Shown piece after piece: positions 37,376 through 45,597 of a stretch of 64,000 nucleotides of DNA. The stretch's first letter is position 1. The number at the start of each line of letters is the position of its first letter. Origin of the DNA: Pleomorphomonas carboxyditropha (GTDB lineage: Bacteria; Pseudomonadota; Alphaproteobacteria; Rhizobiales; Pleomorphomonadaceae); assembly GCF_002770725.1 (NCBI RefSeq), contig NZ_NQVN01000004.1:213904-277903 (forward strand), written 5' to 3'. Both the position numbers and the translations under genes were made by a program. The notes below the pieces were generated by a model, which was not told the origin of the DNA, ran no database searches, and saw only the letters and a list, made by a program, of their open reading frames with translations.

Positions 37376-38767
37376 ATGCCCAGCTACGCCATCCTGCTCG
37401 ACCGCCAGCGCCACGTCTTCGACGACCTCAAGGCCGTCATGGCCGCCGCCTCGCCGGAAAAATCCGGCGACCGGCTGGCCGGCATCGCCGCCGACAGCAA
37501 CGAGCGGCGCGTCGCCGCCCGCTATCTCCTGGCCGACATTCCGCTCAGGACCTTTCTTGAAGAGCCGCTGATCCCCTACGAGGTCGACGAGGTCACCCGG
37601 CTGATCCTCGATGGCCACGACGACGCCGCCTTTTCGCCGGTCGCCCACATGACGGTCGGCCAGTTGCGCGACTGGCTGCTCTCCTACGAGTGCACCACCG
37701 CCGCGCTTTCGGCGCTCGCTCCCGGCCTGACGCCGGAGATGGTCGCCGCCGTCTCCAAGATCATGCGCAACCACGACCTGATCGTCGCCGCCGCCAAGAC
37801 CAGCGTCGTCACCGGCTTCCGGACCACCATCGGCCTCAAGGGCCGCCTTTCCAGCCGCCTGCAACCCAACCACCCGACCGACGATCCCGAGGGCGTCGCC
37901 GGCTCGACGCTCGACGGCCTCACCTACGGCGTCGGCGACGCGGTGATCGGCATCAATCCGGCCGGCGACAACCTCGACGCCTGCATGCGGCTGATGGAGC
38001 TGTTCGACCGGCTACGCCAGCGCTTCGACATTCCCATGCAGTCCTGCGTGCTGACGCATGTGACCACGTCGATCAAGGCGGTGGAGGCCGGCGCGCCGCT
38101 CGATCTGGTGTTCCAGTCGATCGCCGGCACCGAGGCCGCCAACCGCGGCTTCGGCGTCGACCTTAAGGTGCTCAGGGAAGGCCGCGAGGCGGCGCTCGGC
38201 CTGAGGCGCGGCACGGTCGGCGACAACGTCATGTATCTGGAGACCGGCCAGGGCTCGGCGCTTTCGGCCGACGCCCACCACGGCGTCGACGAGCAGACCA
38301 TCGAGGCGCGCGCCTATGCCGTCGCCCGCCACCTGAAGCCGCTGATCGTCAACACCGTCGTCGGCTTCATCGGGCCGGAATATCTCTACGACGCCAAGCA
38401 GATCATCCGCGCCGGCCTCGAAGATCACTTCTGCGGCAAGCTGATGGGCGTGCCGATGGGCGTCGACGTCTGCTACACCAACCACGCCGAGGCCGACCAG
38501 GACGACATGGACAACCTGATGTTCCTGCTCGCCTCGGCCGGCGTCAACTTCCTGATCGCCGTGCCCGGCGCCGACGACGTCATGCTGAACTACCAGTCAT
38601 TGAGCTACCACGACATCGTCAGCCTCCGGCATTCCTTCGGCCGGCCGCCGGCGCCGGAGTTCGAGGCCTGGCTCCACCGCATGGACCTCATCGACGGCGA
38701 CGGGCGGCTGGCGCCGCAGGCCAGCTCCGTCGCGCGGCGCCTCATCGACTACAGGGCGTCGGCATGA
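37376..38767 (+). CDS. eutB: Ethanolamine ammonia-lyase large subunit
   Basis: Adenosylcobalamin-dependent conversion of ethanolamine to acetaldehyde and ammonia. 463 residues, usual length. Recognisable stretches: FRTTIGLKGRLSSRLQPNHP, INPAGDN, YLETGQGSALSADAHHGVDEQ, and the C-terminal NFLIAVPGADDVMLNYQS. It overlaps eutC by four bases (ATGA). No microcompartment shell, EutA reactivase or permease genes are nearby, so this is the simple cytosolic eutBC version. No cobalamin riboswitch was recognised upstream. Confidence 0.95.
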   Translation: MPSYAILLDRQRHVFDDLKAVMAAASPEKSGDRLAGIAADSNERRVAARYLLADIPLRTFLEEPLIPYEVDEVTRLILDGHDDAAFSPVAHMTVGQLRDWLLSYECTTAALSALAPGLTPEMVAAVSKIMRNHDLIVAAAKTSVVTGFRTTIGLKGRLSSRLQPNHPTDDPEGVAGSTLDGLTYGVGDAVIGINPAGDNLDACMRLMELFDRLRQRFDIPMQSCVLTHVTTSIKAVEAGAPLDLVFQSIAGTEAANRGFGVDLKVLREGREAALGLRRGTVGDNVMYLETGQGSALSADAHHGVDEQTIEARAYAVARHLKPLIVNTVVGFIGPEYLYDAKQIIRAGLEDHFCGKLMGVPMGVDVCYTNHAEADQDDMDNLMFLLASAGVNFLIAVPGADDVMLNYQSLSYHDIVSLRHSFGRPPAPEFEAWLHRMDLIDGDGRLAPQASSVARRLIDYRASA

Positions 38768-39507
38768 GCAATCCGATCGACCTCGACCCGTTCGCCCGCT
38801 TCCGCGCCGTCACCCGCGCCCGCATCGGTCTGGGGCGGGCCGGCGACTCGCTGCCGATCCGCGCCGTGCTCGACTTCCAGCTCGCCCATGCCCGCGCCCG
38901 CGACGCCGTGCACGGCCACGTCGACTTCGCCGCCATGGCCGCCCGGATCGGCGGACAGCGGCCGGTAATCCACCTGAAATCGCGCGCCGCCGACCGCTCG
39001 ACCTACCTCGCCCGTCCCGATCTCGGCCGTCGCGTCGATCCGGCGGCGCTCGCCGGCGTCGAAAAGGGCGATTGGGACGTCGCCTTCGTCGTCGCCGACG
39101 GCCTGTCGGCCGCCGCCGTCGAGGCGCATGCCGAGATTGTGCTCACCGCCTGCCTGCGCCGGCTCGGCGACCTCAAGGTCGCGCCCATCGTGCTCGGCGA
39201 ACAGGCGCGCGTCGCCTTCGGCGACGAGGCCGGCGAGGCGCTGGGCGCCCGCATGGTGGTGGTGCTGATCGGCGAGCGGCCGGGCCTGTCGGTTCCCGAC
39301 AGCCTCGGCGCCTACCTGACCTTCGGTCCCGAGGTCGGCCGGCGCGACAGCGAGCGCAATTGCATCTCCAACATCCACGCCGACGGGCTGCCGCACGAGA
39401 CGGCGGCCGACAAGATCGCCTGGCTGATCCGCGAGGCGCTGCGGCTCGGCCTCACCGGCGTCGACCTCAAGGAGGACATGGGCGCGGCCGCCCTTCCTGC
39501 CCCCTGA
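38764..39507 (+). CDS. eutC: Ethanolamine ammonia-lyase small subunit
   Basis: 247 residues, light chain completing the B12-binding enzyme with EutB. Typical stretches are TRARIGLGRAGDSLP near residue 20, QLAHARARDAVH, SRAADRSTYLARPDLGR, VVVLIGERPGLSVPDSLGAY and RNCISNIHADGLPH. Coupled to eutB. Followed after 120 bp by a secreted solute-binding protein gene. Confidence 0.95.
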   Translation: MSNPIDLDPFARFRAVTRARIGLGRAGDSLPIRAVLDFQLAHARARDAVHGHVDFAAMAARIGGQRPVIHLKSRAADRSTYLARPDLGRRVDPAALAGVEKGDWDVAFVVADGLSAAAVEAHAEIVLTACLRRLGDLKVAPIVLGEQARVAFGDEAGEALGARMVVVLIGERPGLSVPDSLGAYLTFGPEVGRRDSERNCISNIHADGLPHETAADKIAWLIREALRLGLTGVDLKEDMGAAALPAP

Positions 39508-39627
39508 ACGGCAATTTTTTGAACAATCCCTCGCTTGCGCGACCCTTCGCTAATACCTTCGGATCCGTTGCCGCACTAACATCCCCGATCGCGGAGGAGC
39601 GGATTCGAATTGGTGGAGGAGACGACG

Positions 39628-40947
39628 ATGCGCTTCAGCGCCTTTCTGGCGGCGGCGACGCTGATCGGCGCGACCGGCGCCGCGGCAGCCGCCGACATGC
39701 TGACGATCGCCGCCGCCGACAACGCCGACATGGTCCGGATGCAGGAGCTCACCGACGACTTCGTGGCGAACAATCCGGGCATCCATCTCAACTGGGTGAT
39801 TCTGGAAGAAAGCGTCCTGCGCCAGAAGATCGCCACCGACATCGAGACGCACGGCGGCCAGTTCGACGTCATCACCATCGGCAACTACGAAGTGCCGATC
39901 TGGGCGCGGCGGGGCTGGCTCAGGCCGCTCGACGCGCTCGGCGACAGATACGACGCGAACGATCTTCTGCCGGCCATCCGGAAGGCCATCTCCTACGACG
40001 GCAAGCTCTACGCCTCGCCCTTCTACGGCGAAAGCGCCATGCTGATGTACCGCACCGACCTGTTGCGCGCCGCCGGACTGGAGATGCCGCCCTCGCCGAC
40101 CTGGACCTTCGTGCGCGAAGCGGCGCTGAAACTCACCGACAAGGCCGCCGGACGCTATGGCATGTGCCTGCGCGGCAAGGCCGGCTGGGGCGAAAACATG
40201 GCGCTCATCACCGCCGCCGCCAACTCGTTCGGCGCCCGCTGGTTCGACTTCGACTGGCGTCCGGAGTTCGAGACGCCGGAGTGGCGGCGGACGCTCGACT
40301 TCTACGTCGACCTGCTGCAGACGGCGGGGCCGCCGGGCGCCGCCTTCTACGGCTATGCCGAGAACCTCGACCTGTTCCGCACCGGCAAGTGCGCCATGTG
40401 GATCGACTCCACCGTCGCCGCCTCGACGCTGAACAACCCCAGGACGTCGGATGTGGTCGGCCGGGTCGGCTACGCGCCGTTTCCGAGCTACGGCAGCCTC
40501 GGCAACCACGGCAACTGGCTGTGGACCTGGAATCTCGCCGTTCCCGCCGGCACGACCAAGGCCGGGCCGGCGCAGCGCTTCATCGCCTGGGCGACCGACC
40601 GGGCCTATGCCGAGCTGGTCGCCGCCCACGAGGGCTGGGCCTACGCGCCGCCGGGCACGCGCGCCTCGCTCTACAGCAATCCGTCCTACCGCTCGGCGGC
40701 GCCGTTTTCCGGCTACACGCTGACCGCCATCCATACCGCCAATCCCGACCAGCCGACCGTCAAGCCGGCGCCCTACACGGGCAGCCAGTTCGTGGCGATC
40801 CCGGAATTTCCGCGCATCGGCAACGCCGTCGGCCAGATCTTCGCCGCCGCCGTCGTCGGCCAGATGAGCGTCGGGCAGGCGCTCGCCTCGGCGAACGACC
40901 TGACGCTCAGGGAGATGACGCGGGCGGGATACGTGAAGTCGCCGTGA
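39628..40947 (+). CDS. Orphan extracellular solute-binding protein
   Basis: 439 residues with a cleavable signal peptide (FSAFLAAATLIGATGAAAAA) and the fold signatures of ABC sugar-type binding proteins: WVILEESVLRQKIATDIETHG, DVITIGNYEVPIWARRGW, YASPFYGESAMLMYRTD, and the NHGNWLWTWNLAVP stretch. It resembles polyol/sugar-binding proteins. GGAGGA precedes the ATG. No permease or ATPase gene is adjacent, so it must use components encoded elsewhere or serve as a sensor ligand binder. Its link to ethanolamine use is only positional. Confidence 0.85.
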   Translation: MRFSAFLAAATLIGATGAAAAADMLTIAAADNADMVRMQELTDDFVANNPGIHLNWVILEESVLRQKIATDIETHGGQFDVITIGNYEVPIWARRGWLRPLDALGDRYDANDLLPAIRKAISYDGKLYASPFYGESAMLMYRTDLLRAAGLEMPPSPTWTFVREAALKLTDKAAGRYGMCLRGKAGWGENMALITAAANSFGARWFDFDWRPEFETPEWRRTLDFYVDLLQTAGPPGAAFYGYAENLDLFRTGKCAMWIDSTVAASTLNNPRTSDVVGRVGYAPFPSYGSLGNHGNWLWTWNLAVPAGTTKAGPAQRFIAWATDRAYAELVAAHEGWAYAPPGTRASLYSNPSYRSAAPFSGYTLTAIHTANPDQPTVKPAPYTGSQFVAIPEFPRIGNAVGQIFAAAVVGQMSVGQALASANDLTLREMTRAGYVKSP

Positions 40948-41066
40948 AATCGCCGGTCAATTTGTCGCCGCGCAACGTCGCCGGCGCCCGTCCCGCCTAG
41001 GGTTCCCTCCATTCCGCCGGCTTGCCGGCAAGAAGGGCTAGAAGCCCCCGAGGATGGAGACGGACA

Positions 41067-42653
41067 ATGTTTTGCTATCAATGTGAACAGACCGCCCGCG
41101 GAACCGGCTGCGTGACGCGCGGCGTCTGCGGCAAGTCGCCGGAGGCTTCCGACCTGCAGGACGTGCTCGTCCACGCGGCCAAGCGCCTGGCAACGCGTTA
41201 CGCCGGCGTAGCGGCCGCCGAGCGGCCGGCGAGCCTCGCGCCGATGCTGGAGGACGCGCTGTTCGTCACCGTCACCAACGTCAACTTCGACACCGCCTCC
41301 ATCCTCGAAAAGATCCGCGACGTGGTCGCCGCGGCCGGCGCCACCGCCGCCGGCGTGGCGGTCGAAGCGCCGGAGGACACCCTGCTGGCCTGGTCGCGCG
41401 ATTCGATGATCGCCTCCCGCAAGGCGAGCCTCGGCGACGACATCACCGGGTTGCAGGAACTGTTGCTCTACGGCCTCAAGGGCATGGCCGCCTACGCCCA
41501 TCACGCCCGCCAGATGAACCGCGCCGACCCGGTGGTCGACGCCTTCATGGTCGAGGCGCTGGCCAAGCTCGACGCCGGCGTCGCCACCGTCGACGAACTG
41601 CTCGCCCTCAACCTCAAGTGCGGCGAGGTCACCGTCAACGTGCTGGCGCTGCTCGACGCCGCCCATGGCGACACCTTCGGCAAGCCGACGCCGACGCCGG
41701 TGCTGATGGGCCACGTGCCCGGCAAGGCGATCCTGGTCTCCGGCCACGACATGGTCGACCTCAAGGCGCTGCTCGAACAGACCGAGGGCAAGGGCATCAA
41801 TATCTATACCCACGGCGAGATGCTGCCGGCCCACGGCTATCCCGAGCTCAAGAAGTTCAAGCACCTGGCCGGCCACTTCGGCGGCGCCTGGATGCTGCAG
41901 CAGCGGGAATTCCCGAAATTCCCCGGCGCCATCCTGATGACCACCAACTGCCTGATGCAGCCGTTCGAGGAGTATGAGGGCCGTCTGTTCACCCGCAACC
42001 TCGTCGCCTGGCCGGGCATCGCCCACATCGACGGCCGCGACTTCACGCCGGTCATCGAGGCGGCGCTGGCCGCTCCCGGCTTCACCGACAGCGTCAAGAC
42101 CGGCGAGCATCTGGTCGGCTTCGGCCATGACGCCGTGCTGGGCGCCGCCGACAAGATCATCGGCGCCGTCAAGGCGGGCGAGATCAAGCACTTCGCCGTC
42201 ATCGGCGGCTGCGACGGCACCGAGGGCGAGCGTTCCTACTACACCGACCTCGGCACGACCATTCCGAACGACTGGGTGATCCTGACGCTCGGCTGCGGCA
42301 AGTACCGCCTGCTCGGCCACGACTACGGCACGGTCGCCGGTCTGCCGCGCCTGCTGGACATGGGCCAGTGCAACGACAGCTTCTCGGCCGTCAAGGTGGC
42401 GCTGGCGCTGGCCGATGCCTTCGGCTGCACGGTCAACGACCTGCCGCTGTCCATCGTGCTGTCGTGGTTCGAGCAGAAGGCGGTCTGCGTGCTGCTCGCC
42501 CTCCTGCACCTCAACGTCAAGAACATCCGCATCGGGCCGCGCCTGCCCGCCTTCCTGACGCCGGCCGTCCTGAAGGTGCTGGTCGACACCTTCGGCCTGA
42601 AGCCGGTCGGCGAGGTGGATACCGACCTCAAGGCGATGGCCAACGCCGCCTGA
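41067..42653 (+). CDS. hcp: Hybrid cluster protein, class I
   Basis: 528 residues. Hcp reduces hydroxylamine in vitro and acts as an NO reductase and nitrosylation factor in enterics. N-terminal Fe-S ligands C3, C6, C15 and C21 have the C-X2-C-X8-C-X5-C spacing of class I proteins from strict anaerobes, not the longer spacing of the enteric class II. Hybrid-cluster segments are present: MGHVPGK, ILMTTNCLMQP, GGCDG, LGCGKYR and GQCNDSFSA. No hcr reductase gene is adjacent. A strong terminator follows. Confidence 0.95.
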   Translation: MFCYQCEQTARGTGCVTRGVCGKSPEASDLQDVLVHAAKRLATRYAGVAAAERPASLAPMLEDALFVTVTNVNFDTASILEKIRDVVAAAGATAAGVAVEAPEDTLLAWSRDSMIASRKASLGDDITGLQELLLYGLKGMAAYAHHARQMNRADPVVDAFMVEALAKLDAGVATVDELLALNLKCGEVTVNVLALLDAAHGDTFGKPTPTPVLMGHVPGKAILVSGHDMVDLKALLEQTEGKGINIYTHGEMLPAHGYPELKKFKHLAGHFGGAWMLQQREFPKFPGAILMTTNCLMQPFEEYEGRLFTRNLVAWPGIAHIDGRDFTPVIEAALAAPGFTDSVKTGEHLVGFGHDAVLGAADKIIGAVKAGEIKHFAVIGGCDGTEGERSYYTDLGTTIPNDWVILTLGCGKYRLLGHDYGTVAGLPRLLDMGQCNDSFSAVKVALALADAFGCTVNDLPLSIVLSWFEQKAVCVLLALLHLNVKNIRIGPRLPAFLTPAVLKVLVDTFGLKPVGEVDTDLKAMANAA

Positions 42654-42682
42654 CGGGCGCGTCGCGAGGAGGGAAAAACGGA

Positions 42683-42708
42683 CCGGCCGGGCATCGCTGC
42701 CCGGCCGG
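42683..42708 (+). terminator. Terminator of hcp
   Basis: 10-bp perfect GC stem (42683-42692 and 42699-42708) and 6-nt loop ATCGCT, then CGGTTTCC, 30 bp after the hcp stop. Confidence 0.8.
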
Positions 42709-42736
42709 CGGTTTCCATGAAGGGCCGTTGCGCGGA

Positions 42737-42871
42737 TCAGACGCCGACGGCGATGGCCTGAAGGCCGAACAACACCGTCAGAAATGCCGCGGCAACAGCG
42801 ATCCGCAGGCAGAAACCAGCGGACGGACACACAAGCGTCCGCCCCACTTCCTTGACCATGGTGACAATCAC
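42737..42871 (-). CDS. Small hydrophobic protein antiparallel to hcp
   Basis: Predicted 44-residue protein beginning with GTG at 42871, preceded by GGGAGG five bases upstream; an internal ATG lies at 42859. It has a basic start, two cysteines (LVCPSAGFCL) and one hydrophobic helix (IAVAAAFLTVLFGLQAIAVG), as expected for a single-pass inner-membrane microprotein. It fills part of the 435-bp gap between hcp and hydE. No family recognised; supported only by ribosome-binding site and composition. Confidence 0.45.
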   Translation of the reverse strand: MIVTMVKEVGRTLVCPSAGFCLRIAVAAAFLTVLFGLQAIAVGV

Positions 42872-43088
42872 GGCCGCCTCCCTGTTGCGTTCGCAGGTCA
42901 CCGATGAACCATGAGGCCCGGCAAGTTCCTCCCGCGCCGGACCGCACGTCGCAAGAAGCTAGAATCGAATCCGGCCGAGAGCCACTCAAAACGTTTCGCC
43001 TACGTATTCGGAGGGATGACCGCCGCCTGTCGCCGAGACGTCATTCAGGCTATATCTTACTCAATAAATATAAGTTTTCGGACAGCCG

Positions 43089-44138
43089 ATGAGCAGAGCC
43101 GCAGCCCTTCTGGAACAAGTCCCGACCGGAGACGTTTTCGACCGCGCCGCCGTCAGGGCGTTGTTCGACCTGCCGCGCGAGACGCTGTTCGCCCGCGCCG
43201 ACGCGGTGCGCAAGGACAACATGGGCGACGACGTGTTCCTGCGCGGCATCGTCGAGTTCTCCAACATCTGCGCCAACGACTGCCTCTATTGCGGCATCCG
43301 CAAATCCAACCACGACGTGCGCCGCTACCGCATCGACGAGGAGGAAATCCTCGAGGTGGCCCGCCGCATGGAGGGCTGGCAGCAGACCACCATCGTGCTG
43401 CAATCGGGCGAGGTGGCGGCCGACAAGGAAGACGAGCGCATCGAGCGCATCATCCGGCGGATCAAGACGGAGACGCGGCTGGCGGTGACGATGAGCGCCG
43501 GCAACCGGCCGCGCGACACCTACGCCCGCTGGCGGGCGGCCGGCATGGACCGCTATCTCCTGCGCTTCGAGACGTCGGATCCCGAGCTCTTCGCCTTCCT
43601 GCATCCGGACTGCGACCTTGAAGAACGCATCCGCTGCCTCCAGGACCTGCGCAGCCTCGGCGTGCAGGTGGGCTCCGGCTTCATGATCGGCGTGCCGGGC
43701 GAGACGCTGGACATTCTCGCCGACAACATCCTGCTCTGCCGCGATCTCGACTTGGACATGATCGGCATCGGGCCGTTCATCGCCCATCCCGATACGCCGC
43801 TCGTCGGCCAGCCGAACGCCTACGCCGGCGACAGCGACATGTTCTTCGCCGCCGTGTCGGCGCTGCGCATCGTCAATCCGAGAGCGCACATTCCGGCGAC
43901 GACGGCCTTCGACGCCATCTTCCCGCATGCCGGCCGCGACCTCGTGCTGCAGCGCGGCGCCAACGTGTTCATGCCCAACGCCACGCCCGGCCGCTTCCGC
44001 AAGAACTACATGCTCTATCCGGACAAGCCCTGCGTCGACGAGGACGACCACCAGTGCTCGGGCTGCGCCGCCGCCCGCATCTGGTCGATCGGCCGGGTGA
44101 TCGGCCAGGGACCGGGGCATTCGATCAAGGTGAGGTGA
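43089..44138 (+). CDS. hydE: [FeFe]-hydrogenase maturase HydE, radical SAM
   Basis: Radical-SAM enzyme acting on the HydG-made Fe(CO)2(CN) cysteine complex during H-cluster assembly. 349 residues, usual length. The radical-SAM cluster motif CX3CX2C is C61, C65, C68 (CANDCLYCG). A second cysteine set C315-X7-C323-X2-C326 matches the spacing of the accessory cluster seen in Thermotoga HydE. GMDRYLLRFETSD is the barrel stretch with the SAM-binding region. It runs opposite to hydG-aspA-hydF, separated from them by VapBC and a DUF1236 gene. Confidence 0.95.
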   Translation: MSRAAALLEQVPTGDVFDRAAVRALFDLPRETLFARADAVRKDNMGDDVFLRGIVEFSNICANDCLYCGIRKSNHDVRRYRIDEEEILEVARRMEGWQQTTIVLQSGEVAADKEDERIERIIRRIKTETRLAVTMSAGNRPRDTYARWRAAGMDRYLLRFETSDPELFAFLHPDCDLEERIRCLQDLRSLGVQVGSGFMIGVPGETLDILADNILLCRDLDLDMIGIGPFIAHPDTPLVGQPNAYAGDSDMFFAAVSALRIVNPRAHIPATTAFDAIFPHAGRDLVLQRGANVFMPNATPGRFRKNYMLYPDKPCVDEDDHQCSGCAAARIWSIGRVIGQGPGHSIKVR

Positions 44139-44159
44139 TCGTCGCTTCCGTTGAAAAAT

Positions 44160-44169
44160 GGCATATGCC
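44160..44169. promoter_or_regulatory. Palindrome upstream of vapBC
   Basis: GGCATATGCC, a perfect 10-bp palindrome in an AT-rich patch 39 bp before the antitoxin start. Candidate operator for the toxin-antitoxin pair. Confidence 0.4.
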
Positions 44170-44207
44170 CGGTTATATTTCCGGCTAGATACCGCCGGGA
44201 TGCCTCC

Positions 44208-44510
44208 ATGACCAGTTCCGCCCAGAGCCGAGCCATCAAGACCTATCGCAGCCGCCTTGCCGACAAGGGGCTGGTGCGCTTCGAGATCGTGGCGCGCGAG
44301 GACGACCGCGACCTCATCCGCCGGCTGGCCCGCACGCTGGCCGAGGAGACCTCCGAGGCGAGGACCTTGCGCGACAGCGTCGCCCAGGCGCTCGGCGGCG
44401 GCGACGGACCGACCGGCGGCATCCTCGCCGCGCTCAGGCGGTCGCCACTCGTCTCGGCCGATATCGACCTCGCCCGACCGCGTCTTGCCGGGCGCGAGGT
44501 CGAGCTGTGA
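44208..44510 (+). CDS. Antitoxin partner of PIN toxin (VapB-like)
   Basis: 100 residues, basic and helical (YRSRLADKGLVRFEIVAREDDRDLIRRLARTL), resembling antitoxins found next to PIN-domain toxins in Alphaproteobacteria. The N-terminus likely forms the DNA-binding part and the C-terminal tail (LVSADIDLARPRLAGREVEL) wraps the toxin. The GTG start of the toxin overlaps its stop by four bases, so the pair is coupled. Confidence 0.8.
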   Translation: MTSSAQSRAIKTYRSRLADKGLVRFEIVAREDDRDLIRRLARTLAEETSEARTLRDSVAQALGGGDGPTGGILAALRRSPLVSADIDLARPRLAGREVEL

Positions 44511-44935
44511 GCCGCTACCTGCTCGACACCAACGTCATCAGCAATCTCGTCCGGCCGGTGCCGTCCCCGTCGCTGGTAGACTGGATGGCCGGGCGCGCCG
44601 ACGGCGAATTGTTCATCTCGGCCCTAACGCTGGCCGAGATCGAACGCGGCATCCGCCAACTGCCGGACGGCCGCAAGAAGATTAAGCTCGAAGCCTGGTT
44701 TGCCGGGCCGGAAGGCCCCGCGGCGCTGTTCGCCGGCCGGGTCGTCGCCTTCGACGCGGCCGCCGCCGCGATCTGGGCGCGGCTGATGGCCGACGGCAAG
44801 CGTGCCGGCCGGCCGCGCAGCGCGCTCGACATGATCGTCGCCGCCTGCGCCGAAGCGATGGACGCCGTGATCGTCACCGATAATGCGCGAGATTTCGAGG
44901 GACTCGATATCCTGAATCCTATCCGCCCGGCTTGA
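44507..44935 (+). CDS. PIN-domain toxin (VapC/FitB-like)
   Basis: 142 residues. Predicted Mg-dependent ribonuclease of the PIN family: the acidic residues are visible in YLLDTNVISNLV (Asp7), TLAEIERGI (Glu), SALDMIVAACAE (Asp) and VTDNARDFEG (Asp). GTG start, coupled to the antitoxin. Situated between hydE and the divergent half of the hydrogenase-maturation locus, an addiction module that could stabilise the region. Confidence 0.9.
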   Translation: MSRYLLDTNVISNLVRPVPSPSLVDWMAGRADGELFISALTLAEIERGIRQLPDGRKKIKLEAWFAGPEGPAALFAGRVVAFDAAAAAIWARLMADGKRAGRPRSALDMIVAACAEAMDAVIVTDNARDFEGLDILNPIRPA

Positions 44936-45105
44936 GCCAGCGCCATGCGTGTCCATGGCGGCAATATACGGCTGTAAATCCATTCGCGGCGACGCATGGC
45001 TTTCCCCTTCCCTCGCCTACGCCGAAAGCCGTTCATTCCCCTGCAAAAACAGTCGCAAGAAGACAAAGCGCCCTGCCAGCGGGCGACTGTCAATCTTTTG
45101 CAGTT

Positions 45106-45131
45106 GGAACTTTTACCGTCGGTCGGCCGTT
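45106..45131 (+). promoter_or_regulatory. EcfG-type general stress promoter
   Basis: GGAAC at 45106-45110 and CGTT at 45128-45131, 17 bp apart, match the EcfG sigma-factor consensus of Alphaproteobacteria. The start codon of the DUF1236 gene lies 31 bp downstream. Confidence 0.65.
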
Positions 45132-45161
45132 GTCGGGGGCATCAACAGACAGGAGTCCGAG

Positions 45162-45554
45162 ATGAAAAAGATCCTCGCAGCTTCGCTTCTCCTCGGCGGT
45201 CTCGCCATCACGCCGGCCGCCTTTGCCCAGGAAGGCACTCTCTCCGGCGCGGCCGGCGGCGCCGCCACCGGCGCTGTCGTGGGTGGCCCGGTCGGTGCCG
45301 TGGTGGGGGGCGTAGCGGGCGCAGCCGTCGGCACCATCCTCGATCCGCCGCCGCCGGAGGTTCGCACCGTCGTCATCCAGCAGACGACGCCGTCGGTGGT
45401 CTATCAGCAGCCGGTCGTCGTCGGACAGGCGCTGCCGCCCACGGTGGTGCTCTATCCGGTGCCCGGCTACGACAATTACTACTACACCGTCGTCAACAAC
45501 GAGCGCGTCATCGTCGACCCGCAGAACCGCACGGTGCTGCAGGTCGTCAACTGA
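45162..45554 (+). CDS. Secreted DUF1236 protein with glycine zipper
   Basis: 130 residues. Signal peptide (KKILAASLLLGGLAITPAAFA), a glycine-zipper segment (GAVVGGPVGAVVGGVAGAAV) that could insert in or line a membrane, then a C-terminal region ending in a DUF1236-like sheet (YTVVNNERVIVDPQNRTVLQVV). Probably a periplasmic or outer-membrane stress protein. An EcfG-type promoter upstream supports general-stress control. The start has AGGAG seven bases upstream. Confidence 0.85.
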   Translation: MKKILAASLLLGGLAITPAAFAQEGTLSGAAGGAATGAVVGGPVGAVVGGVAGAAVGTILDPPPPEVRTVVIQQTTPSVVYQQPVVVGQALPPTVVLYPVPGYDNYYYTVVNNERVIVDPQNRTVLQVVN

Positions 45555-45575
45555 CGACAGACGAACGGTTGAAAG

Positions 45576-45597
45576 GCGGGGCTTCGGCCCCGCTTTT
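45576..45597. terminator. Bidirectional terminator between DUF1236 gene and hydF
   Basis: 7-bp perfect stem GCGGGGC/GCCCCGC with a TTCG tetraloop (45576-45593), followed by TTTT; AAA precedes it, giving a T-run on the minus strand too. It abuts the hydF stop at 45597. Confidence 0.9.
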
